Source of the DNA: Streptomyces griseus
GTDB lineage: Bacteria > Actinomycetota > Actinomycetes > Streptomycetales > Streptomycetaceae
DNA length: 64,000 nt
Assembly: GCF_900460065.1 (NCBI RefSeq)
Contig: NZ_UAVD01000033.1
Location: forward strand, 248,001-312,000
Direction: 5' to 3'
Made by a program: the position numbers and the translations under genes
The notes under the pieces: model-generated
The model's input: the letters and a program-made list of their open reading frames with translations, nothing else
Told to the model about the DNA's origin: nothing
The model's database searches: none
Part shown: positions 10,192-17,378 of the stretch, piece after piece
How the letters are laid out: each line of letters opens with the position of its first letter
How positions within the stretch are numbered: position 1 is the stretch's first letter

Positions 10192-11301
10192 ATGGAGACG
10201 GAACTGAGCCGCCAACTGGGAATCGAGCACGCCATCTTCGGCTTCACGCCGTTCCCCGAGGTCGCCGCTGCCATCACCCGAGCCGGCGGATTCGGGGTGC
10301 TCGGAGCGGTGCGCTACACCGCTCCCGAGGATCTCGCGCGCGATCTGGACCGCCTGCACGGCCTGGCCGACGGCAAGCCCTACGGCCTCGACGTCGTCAT
10401 GCCGGCCAAGAAGGTCGAGGGCGTCACCGAGGCGGACGTCGAGGCGATGATCCCGGCCGGTCACCGCGGGTTCGTGCAGGAGCTCCTGGCCCGCCACGGC
10501 GTGCCCGAACTGGCCGAGGGCGAGGCGTCCGGCTGGCGCATCACCGGCTGGATGGAGGAGGTCGCCCGGAACCAGCTCGACGTGGCCTTCGACTACCCGA
10601 TCAGACTGCTCGCCAACGCGCTCGGCTCGCCGCCCGCCGACGTCGTCGAACGGGCCCACGACCACGGGATCCTCGTCGCCGCCCTGGCCGGCAGCGCCCG
10701 GCACGCCCGGCGCCACGCGGAGGCGGGCATCGACGTCGTCGTCGCCCAGGGGTACGAAGCGGGCGGCCACACCGGCGAGATCGGCTCCATGGTGCTGGTC
10801 CCCGAAGTCGTCGAGGCCGTCGCCCCCCTGCCCGTGCTCGCCGCCGGAGGCATCGGCAGCGGTGAACAGGCCGCGGCCGGGATCGCCCTCGGCGCGCAAG
10901 GGGTCTGGCTCGGCTCCCTCTGGCTCACCACCGAGGAGGCCGACCTGCACTCCCCGGCCCTGACCGCCAAGCTGCTCGCCGCCGGCTCCGGCGACACCGT
11001 GCGCTCCCGCGCCCTCACGGGGAAACCCGCGCGCCAGCTCCGTACCGCCTGGACCGACGCCTGGGACGACGCGGAGGGGCCCGGCACCCTGCCCATGCCG
11101 CTCCAGGGGCTGCTGGTCGCCGAGGCCGTCTCCCGGATCCAGAAGTACGAGGTCGGCGAGCTGCTCGGCACACCCGTCGGGCAGATCGTCGGCCGGATGA
11201 CCGGCGAACGCAGCGTCCGGGCCGTCGTCGACGACCTGACCCGGGGCTTCGAACGGGCCGTCACCCGCATGAACCGCATCGCCGGAAGGAGCGCCACGTG
11301 A
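10192..11301 (+). CDS. Nitronate monooxygenase (2-nitropropane dioxygenase family)
   Basis: A 369-residue FMN-dependent TIM-barrel enzyme of the nitronate monooxygenase family. Evidence: the opening GIEHAIFGFTPFPEVAAAIT with AGGFGVLG, the flavin-phosphate region GYEAGGHTGEIGSM (about 186-199), and AAGGIGSGEQAAAGIALGAQGVWLGSLW. The family oxidises alkyl nitronates, and close relatives in actinobacteria sit in acyl-CoA catabolic gene sets with undefined roles. Its stop overlaps the start of the acyl-CoA ligase gene (GTGA at 11298-11301), so the two are one operon. The operator-like palindrome at 10132-10148 probably controls it. Confidence 0.88.
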   Translation: METELSRQLGIEHAIFGFTPFPEVAAAITRAGGFGVLGAVRYTAPEDLARDLDRLHGLADGKPYGLDVVMPAKKVEGVTEADVEAMIPAGHRGFVQELLARHGVPELAEGEASGWRITGWMEEVARNQLDVAFDYPIRLLANALGSPPADVVERAHDHGILVAALAGSARHARRHAEAGIDVVVAQGYEAGGHTGEIGSMVLVPEVVEAVAPLPVLAAGGIGSGEQAAAGIALGAQGVWLGSLWLTTEEADLHSPALTAKLLAAGSGDTVRSRALTGKPARQLRTAWTDAWDDAEGPGTLPMPLQGLLVAEAVSRIQKYEVGELLGTPVGQIVGRMTGERSVRAVVDDLTRGFERAVTRMNRIAGRSAT

Positions 11302-12848
11302 ACCAGCCGCCCAACGGCTTCTGGGCCCAGGCCGCAGCCGACCCCGACCGTACCGTCCTGATCGCGCCCGACGGCGAGGAGTGGAGCGCGGGCAGGCTCC
11401 ACGCCGACGTCAACCGCATGGTCCACGGACTGCGCGCGGCCGGACTGCGCGAGGGCGACGCCCTCGCCGTCGTCCTGCCCAACGGCGTCGAACTCCTCAC
11501 CGCCCACCTCGCCGCGTCCCAGGCCGGCTTCTACCTCGTCCCGGTCAACCACCACCTCGTCGGCCCCGAGATCGCCTGGATCGTCGCCGACTCGGGGGCC
11601 CGCGTCCTGATCGCCCACGAACGTTTCGCGGCCGCCGCGACGGCCGCCGCCGACGAGGCCGAACTGCCCGCGACCCACCGCTACGGCGTCGGCACGGTCC
11701 CCGGCTGCCGCCCCTACGCCGAACTCCTCGCGGGCCACCCGGCCACCGAGCCCGACGGCCGCACCCTCGGCTGGGTCATGAACTACACCTCGGGCACCAC
11801 CGGCCGCCCGCGCGGCATCAGACGCCCCCTGCCCGGCAAACGCCCCGAGGAGACCTACCTCGGCGGGTTCCTCGGCATCTTCGGCATCCGCCCGTTCGAC
11901 GGCAACGTCCACCTGGTCTGCTCACCGCTCTACCACACCGCCGTGCTCCAATTCGCGAGCGCGGCACTCCACATCGGCCACCCGCTGGTCCTGATGGACG
12001 GCTGGTCGCCCGAGGAGATGCTGCGCCTCATCGACACCCACCGCTGCACGCACACCCACATGGTCCCCACCCAGTTCCACCGGCTGCTCGCACTGCCCGA
12101 CGAGGTGAAGGCCCGCTACGACGTCTCCTCCGTGCGGCACGCCATCCACGGGGCGGCCCCCTGCCCGGACCACGTCAAACGCGCCATGATCGACTGGTGG
12201 GGGAGCTGCGTCGAGGAGTACTACGCGGCCAGCGAGGGCGGCGGAGCGTTCGCCACCGCCGAGGACTGGCTGAAGAAGCCGGGCACCGTGGGCAAGGCCT
12301 GGCCGATCAGCGAGCTGGCCGTCTTCGACGACGACGGCAACCGGCTCCCCGCGGGCGAACTGGGCACCGTCTACATGAAGATGAGCACCGGCGGTTTCAG
12401 CTATCACAAGGACGAGGCGAAGACCCGCGTGAACCGCATCGGCGACTTCTTCACCGTCGGCGACCTCGGGGTGCTCGACGCGGACGGCTACCTCTTCCTC
12501 CGCGACCGCAAGATCGACATGATCATCGCCGGGGGCGTCAACATCTACCCGGCCGAGATCGAGTCCGCCCTGCTCACCCACCCCGCCGTAGCGGACGCCG
12601 CCGCCTTCGGCATCCCCCACGCCGACCGGGGCGAGGAGGTCAAGGCCGTCGTCGAACCGGCCGACGGCCACGAACCGTCGGACGCGCTCGCCGCCGCGAT
12701 CCTCGCCCACTGCGAGCAGCGGCTCGCCGGGTACAAACGGCCCCGGTCCCTCGACTTCATCGCCGCCATGCCCCGCGACCCCAACGGCAAGCTCTACAAA
12801 CGGCGGCTGCGCGAACCGTACTGGGAGGGCTTCGAACGCCCGCTGTAG
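11298..12848 (+). CDS. Acyl-CoA synthetase (AMP-forming), FadD4-like
   Basis: A 516-residue ANL-superfamily ligase. The phosphate-binding loop is NYTSGTTGRPRGI, the acyl/adenylate region is EYYAASEGGG, the hinge is GDLGVLDADGYLFLRDRKIDMIIAGG, and the C-terminal catalytic Lys region is MPRDPNGKLYKRRLREPYWEG. It activates a carboxylic acid to its CoA thioester using ATP. The ending and overall pattern resemble mycobacterial FadD4-type ligases, from memory. Translational coupling to the nitronate monooxygenase and the shared operator type place it in a lipid or sterol-like catabolic regulon. Substrate chain type is unknown. Confidence 0.9.
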   Translation: MNQPPNGFWAQAAADPDRTVLIAPDGEEWSAGRLHADVNRMVHGLRAAGLREGDALAVVLPNGVELLTAHLAASQAGFYLVPVNHHLVGPEIAWIVADSGARVLIAHERFAAAATAAADEAELPATHRYGVGTVPGCRPYAELLAGHPATEPDGRTLGWVMNYTSGTTGRPRGIRRPLPGKRPEETYLGGFLGIFGIRPFDGNVHLVCSPLYHTAVLQFASAALHIGHPLVLMDGWSPEEMLRLIDTHRCTHTHMVPTQFHRLLALPDEVKARYDVSSVRHAIHGAAPCPDHVKRAMIDWWGSCVEEYYAASEGGGAFATAEDWLKKPGTVGKAWPISELAVFDDDGNRLPAGELGTVYMKMSTGGFSYHKDEAKTRVNRIGDFFTVGDLGVLDADGYLFLRDRKIDMIIAGGVNIYPAEIESALLTHPAVADAAAFGIPHADRGEEVKAVVEPADGHEPSDALAAAILAHCEQRLAGYKRPRSLDFIAAMPRDPNGKLYKRRLREPYWEGFERPL

Positions 12849-13025
12849 CGCACGCCGAGCGGTCACCGCGACGGCCGCCGGGGTGCCTCCGCCGGGATGG
12901 GGACGGGCGCGCGAACGACCTCCGCGCTCGCCCCCGTCGGCGGAACTCCCCGCGGCTCACGGTCCGTTCCTCCGGACGTTCGGCCGGCGGCAGACAGCGG
13001 AAAGCCTCACAACAACTCTTTCGAA

Positions 13026-13036
13026 ACAACTGTTGT
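13026..13036. promoter_or_regulatory. ACAAC-T-GTTGT palindrome before the ArsR-type regulator
   Basis: A perfect 5-bp inverted repeat with a one-base centre, ending 17 bases before the regulator start at 13054. A related ACAACAACT lies just upstream (13009-13017). The position overlaps the expected promoter, fitting autorepression by the encoded winged-helix protein. Confidence 0.5.
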
Positions 13037-13053
13037 GGGTCTACTCTCGGCGC

Positions 13054-13659
13054 ATGGTCTCTTCCTCCGCCGCGTCATCGGAACAGGACATCGAGCTCGA
13101 CACCGCCGCCTTGCGCGTCCTCGCGCACCCCGTGCGACTGGGCGTGCTCACCCTGCTGCGCGAGCGGGGTCCGTCCACCGCCACCCGGGTCGGCGAGGAG
13201 CTCGGCATCAACCCGGGAGCGGCCAGCTACCATCTGCGCCGCCTCGCGTCGGGCGGCCTCATCGTGGAGGAGCCGGACCGGGGCACCGGGCGCGAGCGGT
13301 GGTGGAAGTCCGCCCACCGCCAGTCGATCCACGATCCCGCCGCCGCGCCCGCGGCGCGGCGCGAGGCGGGACGCGCCTACACGCACGCGGTCGCCCTCGC
13401 CGCCGCGGACCGTCTGCGCAGAGCCGCGAACGAGGTGCCGCTGCTTCCCCCCGAGTGGCTCGACGCGTCCACCTACAGCGATTTCCTCCTGCACCTGACC
13501 CCGGGCGACGTGGACCGGATGCGGGCCGAGATCTTCGAGGTGGTCTCGCGCTACCGGCGGGGTGCGGACGAGGCGCCGGAAGGGGCCGCCCGCGTGGCCC
13601 TGCACGTGCACGCCTTCCCGGTGCCCGACGGGAATCCGGCGCCGGCCGCGGACGCGTGA
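13054..13659 (+). CDS. ArsR-family winged-helix transcriptional regulator
   Basis: A 201-residue regulator with an ArsR/SmtB-like winged helix in residues about 15-95: LRVLAHPVRLGVLTLLRERGPST, then the recognition region GAASYHLRRLASGGLIVEE and wing GRERWWK. No Cys metal-binding cluster is seen, so it is probably not a metal sensor. The C-terminal half is helical and charged, likely for dimerisation or ligand binding. Its stop overlaps the GTG start of an MFS transporter (13656-13659), so it most likely regulates that exporter and itself through the ACAAC-type palindrome just upstream. Confidence 0.85.
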   Translation: MVSSSAASSEQDIELDTAALRVLAHPVRLGVLTLLRERGPSTATRVGEELGINPGAASYHLRRLASGGLIVEEPDRGTGRERWWKSAHRQSIHDPAAAPAARREAGRAYTHAVALAAADRLRRAANEVPLLPPEWLDASTYSDFLLHLTPGDVDRMRAEIFEVVSRYRRGADEAPEGAARVALHVHAFPVPDGNPAPAADA

Positions 13660-14912
13660 ACGCGCCCGCCTCGGCCGCGCCCGCGCGGCCCGCCCACCGG
13701 GACGGCAACGTCCTGCGCTGGCTCACCGCGTACACGGCGTCGGTCACCGGGGACGTGGTGTACTTCCTCGCCCTCTCCTGGGCCGCCACCCGCGCCGGCG
13801 GGCCGTCCCAGGTGGGCCTGGTGGTCGCCGCCGGAGCGCTTCCCCGCGCGGTGCTCATGCTCGCGGGGGGCGTGGTGGCCGACCGGTTCGGGCCGCGCAG
13901 GGTCGCCGTCGTCAGCGACGCCGTCCGCTGCGTGGTGATCCTCATCGCCGCCGTGGGGCTCTCGTCGGCGTCCCCGAGCGTATGGCTGCTGGTCGCGGTC
14001 GCGCTGGTCTTCGGGGTGGTGGACGCGGTGTTCATGCCGGCGGTGGGCGCGCTTCCGCCGCGCATCACCGCACCGGCGCAGCTCGCCCGGGTCCAGGGGA
14101 TGCGCGGGCTGTCGATCAGGCTGAGCAACGCCGTCGGCCCCGTCCTGGCGGGATCCGTCCTGCTGATCGGCGGTGCGGCGGGCGCGTTCACCGCCGCGGC
14201 CGCTCTTTTCGCCCTCTCGCTCGTCACCCTGCTCACCGTGCGGATCACCGCTGTGCCGCAGGCGCCCCGGCGCGGTTCCGCGGGGCGCGAACTGATGGAC
14301 GGTCTGCGCTACGTCCGCCGCCACCGGATGCTCGCCCCGCTGGTCACCGTGGTCGGGCTGAGCGAGATGTGCTTCAGTGGCCCGGTCGCCACCGGTTTGG
14401 TGCTCCTGGCCGACGAACGCGGCTGGGGCGCCTCGGGCATGGGGTGGATCGCGAGCGCCTTCAGTGTCGGCGCGGCTGCCTCGGCCCTGCTGCTCACGGT
14501 CTCGGCCCGGATACCGCGAGCAGGGTTGGCGATGAGCGGAGCGTTGCTCGTCACCGCTGCGGGAGCGGTCGCGCTGGGACACGCGCCCTCACTGCCCGTC
14601 GCCGTTCTGTTCGGTTCCCTGATCGGCCTGACCAGCGGGTTCACGACCACCGTGACCGGCGCGCTGGTCCAGACGGAAACCGACCCCCGCTACCTCGGAC
14701 GCGTCACCTCGGTCACGACCCTGTGCACGCTGGGCCTGGCCCCCGCGCTCTTTCCCGCCGTCGGCGTCACGGTGGCCCTGTGGGGAGCGGACACGTTCTT
14801 CATCGGATGCGGCGTGATCTGCCTGTCCGCCGCGGTGCTCGGCCTCGCCGTCCCCGTGCTGCGCCGCGCCGAAATCCATCCGCCCGACTCCGTTGCTCCG
14901 GCCGCCCGCTGA
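13656..14912 (+). CDS. MFS transporter (MFS_3-type exporter)
   Basis: A 418-residue major facilitator with about twelve membrane segments. The opening NVLRWLTAYTASVTGDVVYFLALSW and the loop VVADRFGPRRVAVVSD (the conserved MFS loop 2-3 motif) are typical of the MFS_3 group that exports drugs or siderophores. There is a second, weaker loop motif after the central cytoplasmic loop (RRGSAGRELMDGLRYVRRHR). It starts at the GTG overlapping the regulator stop, so the two are translationally coupled. The substrate is unknown; the arrangement suggests an inducible efflux pump repressed by the ArsR-type neighbour. Confidence 0.88.
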   Translation: MNAPASAAPARPAHRDGNVLRWLTAYTASVTGDVVYFLALSWAATRAGGPSQVGLVVAAGALPRAVLMLAGGVVADRFGPRRVAVVSDAVRCVVILIAAVGLSSASPSVWLLVAVALVFGVVDAVFMPAVGALPPRITAPAQLARVQGMRGLSIRLSNAVGPVLAGSVLLIGGAAGAFTAAAALFALSLVTLLTVRITAVPQAPRRGSAGRELMDGLRYVRRHRMLAPLVTVVGLSEMCFSGPVATGLVLLADERGWGASGMGWIASAFSVGAAASALLLTVSARIPRAGLAMSGALLVTAAGAVALGHAPSLPVAVLFGSLIGLTSGFTTTVTGALVQTETDPRYLGRVTSVTTLCTLGLAPALFPAVGVTVALWGADTFFIGCGVICLSAAVLGLAVPVLRRAEIHPPDSVAPAAR

Positions 14913-15432
14913 CGATTCCTCAGAGCTTCGGCGGAGGCTCGGGCGGGGTGCCGGCCCGGGTGGGCCACGGGGGCCGCGCGGCCGCTGATCGCCGCCCTCC
15001 GTGCGCACCGGCGCGCCCGTACGCCGGGACGGAGCCGCCCCACCCGGCCGAGCGCCCGTTCCTTTAGGTGGTGCCACGCATTGATAGGCGCCGTCCGAGC
15101 GCCGCAGACTCTGGGTGGCCGGAAGGCGGCGAGCGGTAGGCGAAGGATCTCGGCTCCGCGTCCTCGTCCTCCGCGCGGACGGGTGGGTGGACGCTTCCCC
15201 CGCCCGGTACGCGGTATGCGGCCATGGCGCGCGGCGGGGCGACGGCCTCCCGCGCGGCAGGCTCCATCGCACCCGTCGCACCCATCCGTCGCGCGACAAC
15301 CACATCGGCCCACCCCTCGGCCGCCCCAGCCGGCCCCCGGGGCGCGGCGCGCCTTCCCGCGGCGCCCCGCACCGGGCGGCCCGACCCCCACCCAGGCCCG
15401 ACCGGGCCGGTGACGCATCAGGAGGAGAAACA
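14913..15432. other. Gene-free stretch between exporter and subtilase
   Basis: About 520 bases with no convincing gene. The open frames here are Arg/Pro/Gly-rich and lack ribosome sites. A relatively A/T-rich patch (about 15058-15085) could hold the promoter of the protease gene, whose ribosome site AGGAGG sits near 15420-15425. Confidence 0.5.
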
Positions 15433-17046
15433 GTGGATCGTCCCGTTCACACCCTGCGGAGACTGCTCGCGGTCGGCGCCGGTGCCGCCCTGCTGGTCGG
15501 CGCCGCCTCGACCGCCGGGGTCACGGCCGCGCCCGTACCGCCCGGGGGCGGCGAAGGCCGCATCGTCGGTGCGGACCGCCCCGGCGCCGTCGAGGGTTCC
15601 TACATCGTCACGCTCAAGGACTCGGTGGCCCGCACGGAGATACCGTCCGTCGCGCGGTCCCTGGCCGAGCGCCACGCCGGCCAGGTGAGGAGCACCTACA
15701 CCACCGCCCTGCGCGGCTTCTCGGTGAAGATGAGCGAGGAGAGGGCCGAGCGGCTGGCCGCCGACCCGTCGGTGGCGCGCGTCGAAGCCGACGGAGCGGC
15801 CCACGCCACCGGCACCCAGCCCAACCCGCCCTCCTACGGCCTGGACCGGATCGACCAGCGCGACCTCCCGCTGAACCAGAGCTTCACCTACCCCAACGAC
15901 GCCTCGGGCGTCACCGTCTACGTCGTCGACTCCGGCGTGCGCATGAGCCACGGCGACTTCGGCGGCCGGGCCTCCAGCGGCTACGACTTCATCGACAACG
16001 ATTCCAACGCCTCGGATTGTCATGGGCATGGCACACATGTGGCCGGGACGGTCGCGGGGAGCACGTACGGGGTCGCCAAGGCGGCCAAGATCGTCAGCGT
16101 CCGCGTGCTGAACTGCCAGGGCTCCTCGGGCAGTACGTGGGACCCGGTGCTGCGCGGCATCGACTGGGTCACCAAGAACGCCAAGAAGCCCGCGGTGGTC
16201 AACATGAGCGTCGGGGGCGGCAAGACCCAGTCCATCAACGACGCGATCGCCAACTCCATCGCCTCCGGCATCACCTGGGTCGTCGCGGCGGGCAACAACA
16301 ACGCGGACTCCTGCCAGTACTCGCCGTCCTCGACCCCCGCGGCGATCACCGTCGGCGCCACGAACAGCTCGGACGCCCGCGCCACCGGCTGGAGCAACGG
16401 ACAGGCCAGCAACTACGGCACCTGCCTCGACATCTTCGCCCCCGGCGACAGGATCACGTCCGCGTCCAACGCCGGCGACAGTGCCGGCCAGTCCATGAGC
16501 GGCACCTCCATGGCGTCCCCGCACACCGCCGGAGCCGCCGCGCTGCTCCTGGCCGCCTCGCCGTCCCTCACCCCGGCCCAGGTCCGCGACAGGCTGGTCG
16601 CCCAGGCGACCCCGGACAAGGTCGGCGACGCCCGCCCCGGCTCTCCCAACCGCCTGCTGTTCACCGGAACCGGCGGCGGTGAGGACCCCACCGACCCGCC
16701 CGGCAAGAGGTTCGAGAGCACCGGCCAGGTCCAGATCCGCGACAACGCCACCGTCGAGTCCCCCATCACCGTGACCGGCGTCGGCGGGAACGCGCCCGCA
16801 GACCTGGCGGTCACCGTCGACATCCGCCACACCTTCCGCGGTGACCTCAAGGTCGAACTGCTCACGCCCGGCGGGGGCGTGGCCGTCCTCAAGAACTTCA
16901 ACGCCGACGACAGCGCCGACCACGTCCAGGGCACGTTCACCGTGGACGCCTCCGGCAAGCCGGCCGACGGTGTCTGGAAGCTCCGCGTGACCGACAACTG
17001 GGTCAACGACACCGGCTACGTCAACGCCTGGTCGCTCCAGTTCTGA
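15433..17046 (+). CDS. Secreted subtilisin-like serine protease with I9 propeptide and P-domain
   Basis: A 537-residue S8 peptidase. Order of parts: signal peptide (TLRRLLAVGAGAALLVGAAS, to about 33), inhibitor I9 propeptide (about 55-122), catalytic domain (about 135-400) and a C-terminal proprotein-convertase P-domain (about 430-537). The catalytic triad is D166 (VVDSG), H199 (HGHGTHVAG) and S359 (GTSMASP), with oxyanion Asn in AAGNN. The GTG start follows a strong AGGAGG. Streptomyces secrete such enzymes late in growth for protein feeding. Paired Cys in the catalytic domain suggest disulfides. It is followed by two strong hairpins, so it is likely transcribed alone. Confidence 0.95.
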   Translation: MDRPVHTLRRLLAVGAGAALLVGAASTAGVTAAPVPPGGGEGRIVGADRPGAVEGSYIVTLKDSVARTEIPSVARSLAERHAGQVRSTYTTALRGFSVKMSEERAERLAADPSVARVEADGAAHATGTQPNPPSYGLDRIDQRDLPLNQSFTYPNDASGVTVYVVDSGVRMSHGDFGGRASSGYDFIDNDSNASDCHGHGTHVAGTVAGSTYGVAKAAKIVSVRVLNCQGSSGSTWDPVLRGIDWVTKNAKKPAVVNMSVGGGKTQSINDAIANSIASGITWVVAAGNNNADSCQYSPSSTPAAITVGATNSSDARATGWSNGQASNYGTCLDIFAPGDRITSASNAGDSAGQSMSGTSMASPHTAGAAALLLAASPSLTPAQVRDRLVAQATPDKVGDARPGSPNRLLFTGTGGGEDPTDPPGKRFESTGQVQIRDNATVESPITVTGVGGNAPADLAVTVDIRHTFRGDLKVELLTPGGGVAVLKNFNADDSADHVQGTFTVDASGKPADGVWKLRVTDNWVNDTGYVNAWSLQF

Positions 17047-17107
17047 TCCGGGCGCCCCGGTTTCCGGCGGGCCGGTCCGCACGTGCCACCGCACGGCCCG
17101 TCGGACC

Positions 17108-17144
17108 GCCGGGATCCACGTCCCGAACCACGGTGGATCCCGGC
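17108..17144 (+). terminator. Hairpin downstream of the subtilase gene
   Basis: A perfect 12-bp inverted repeat (17108-17119 with 17133-17144) with a 13-base loop, 61 bases after the protease stop. Confidence 0.65.
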
Positions 17145-17185
17145 ACACCCGGCCGGCGAGCCTCTCCGCGAACTCGCCGACCGGA

Positions 17186-17235
17186 GGGGGGCGTCCGCGG
17201 CACCCGCACCCGTGCCGCGGACGTCACCCCCCTTT
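17186..17235 (+). terminator. Second, very stable hairpin with short T-run
   Basis: A perfect 12-bp stem (17192-17203 with 17212-17223) around an 8-base loop is extended by G6 (17186-17191) pairing with C6 (17227-17232) across a 3-base bulge, then TTT. With the hairpin at 17108 it makes a tandem terminator insulating the LuxR-type gene. Confidence 0.7.
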
Positions 17236-17288
17236 CCACGTCCGCGGGAAGGGGCCATCATGAGGCGGTCCGGCAGCGTGACCGAAGC

Positions 17289-17378
17289 ATGCGCGAGCCC
17301 GTCAACCGCCGAAGCCGCCGAAGCCGCCGAAGCCGCCGAAGCCGCCGAGGGCGCCGAGGGCGCGGAGGAAAGCCATGA
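17289..17378 (+). CDS. Possible Arg/Ser-rich leader peptide coupled to the LuxR gene
   Basis: A 29-codon frame from ATG 17289 encodes an extremely basic peptide (repeats of RRS/SRR, then GRRGRGGKP) and ends in a TGA overlapping the ATG of the regulator gene (ATGA at 17375-17378). Its body is formed by a 9-base tandem repeat. There is no good ribosome site before its ATG, so translation is doubtful. If made, ribosomes finishing it would feed the regulator start. Confidence 0.3.
   Translation: MREPVNRRSRRSRRSRRSRRGRRGRGGKP
17311..17362 (+). repeat. Nine-base tandem repeat before the LuxR gene
   Basis: Four perfect copies of GAAGCCGCC (17311-17346) followed by two degenerate copies (GAGGGCGCC, GAGGGCG). 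It lies directly before the ribosome site (GGAGGA) of the LuxR-family gene, so copy-number change would alter the leader. Confidence 0.8.

Noticed and set aside
17311..17362. Tandem repeat considered as a CRISPR-like array.
   Set aside because: Nine-base units with no spacers and no cas genes; a simple coding-type repeat.
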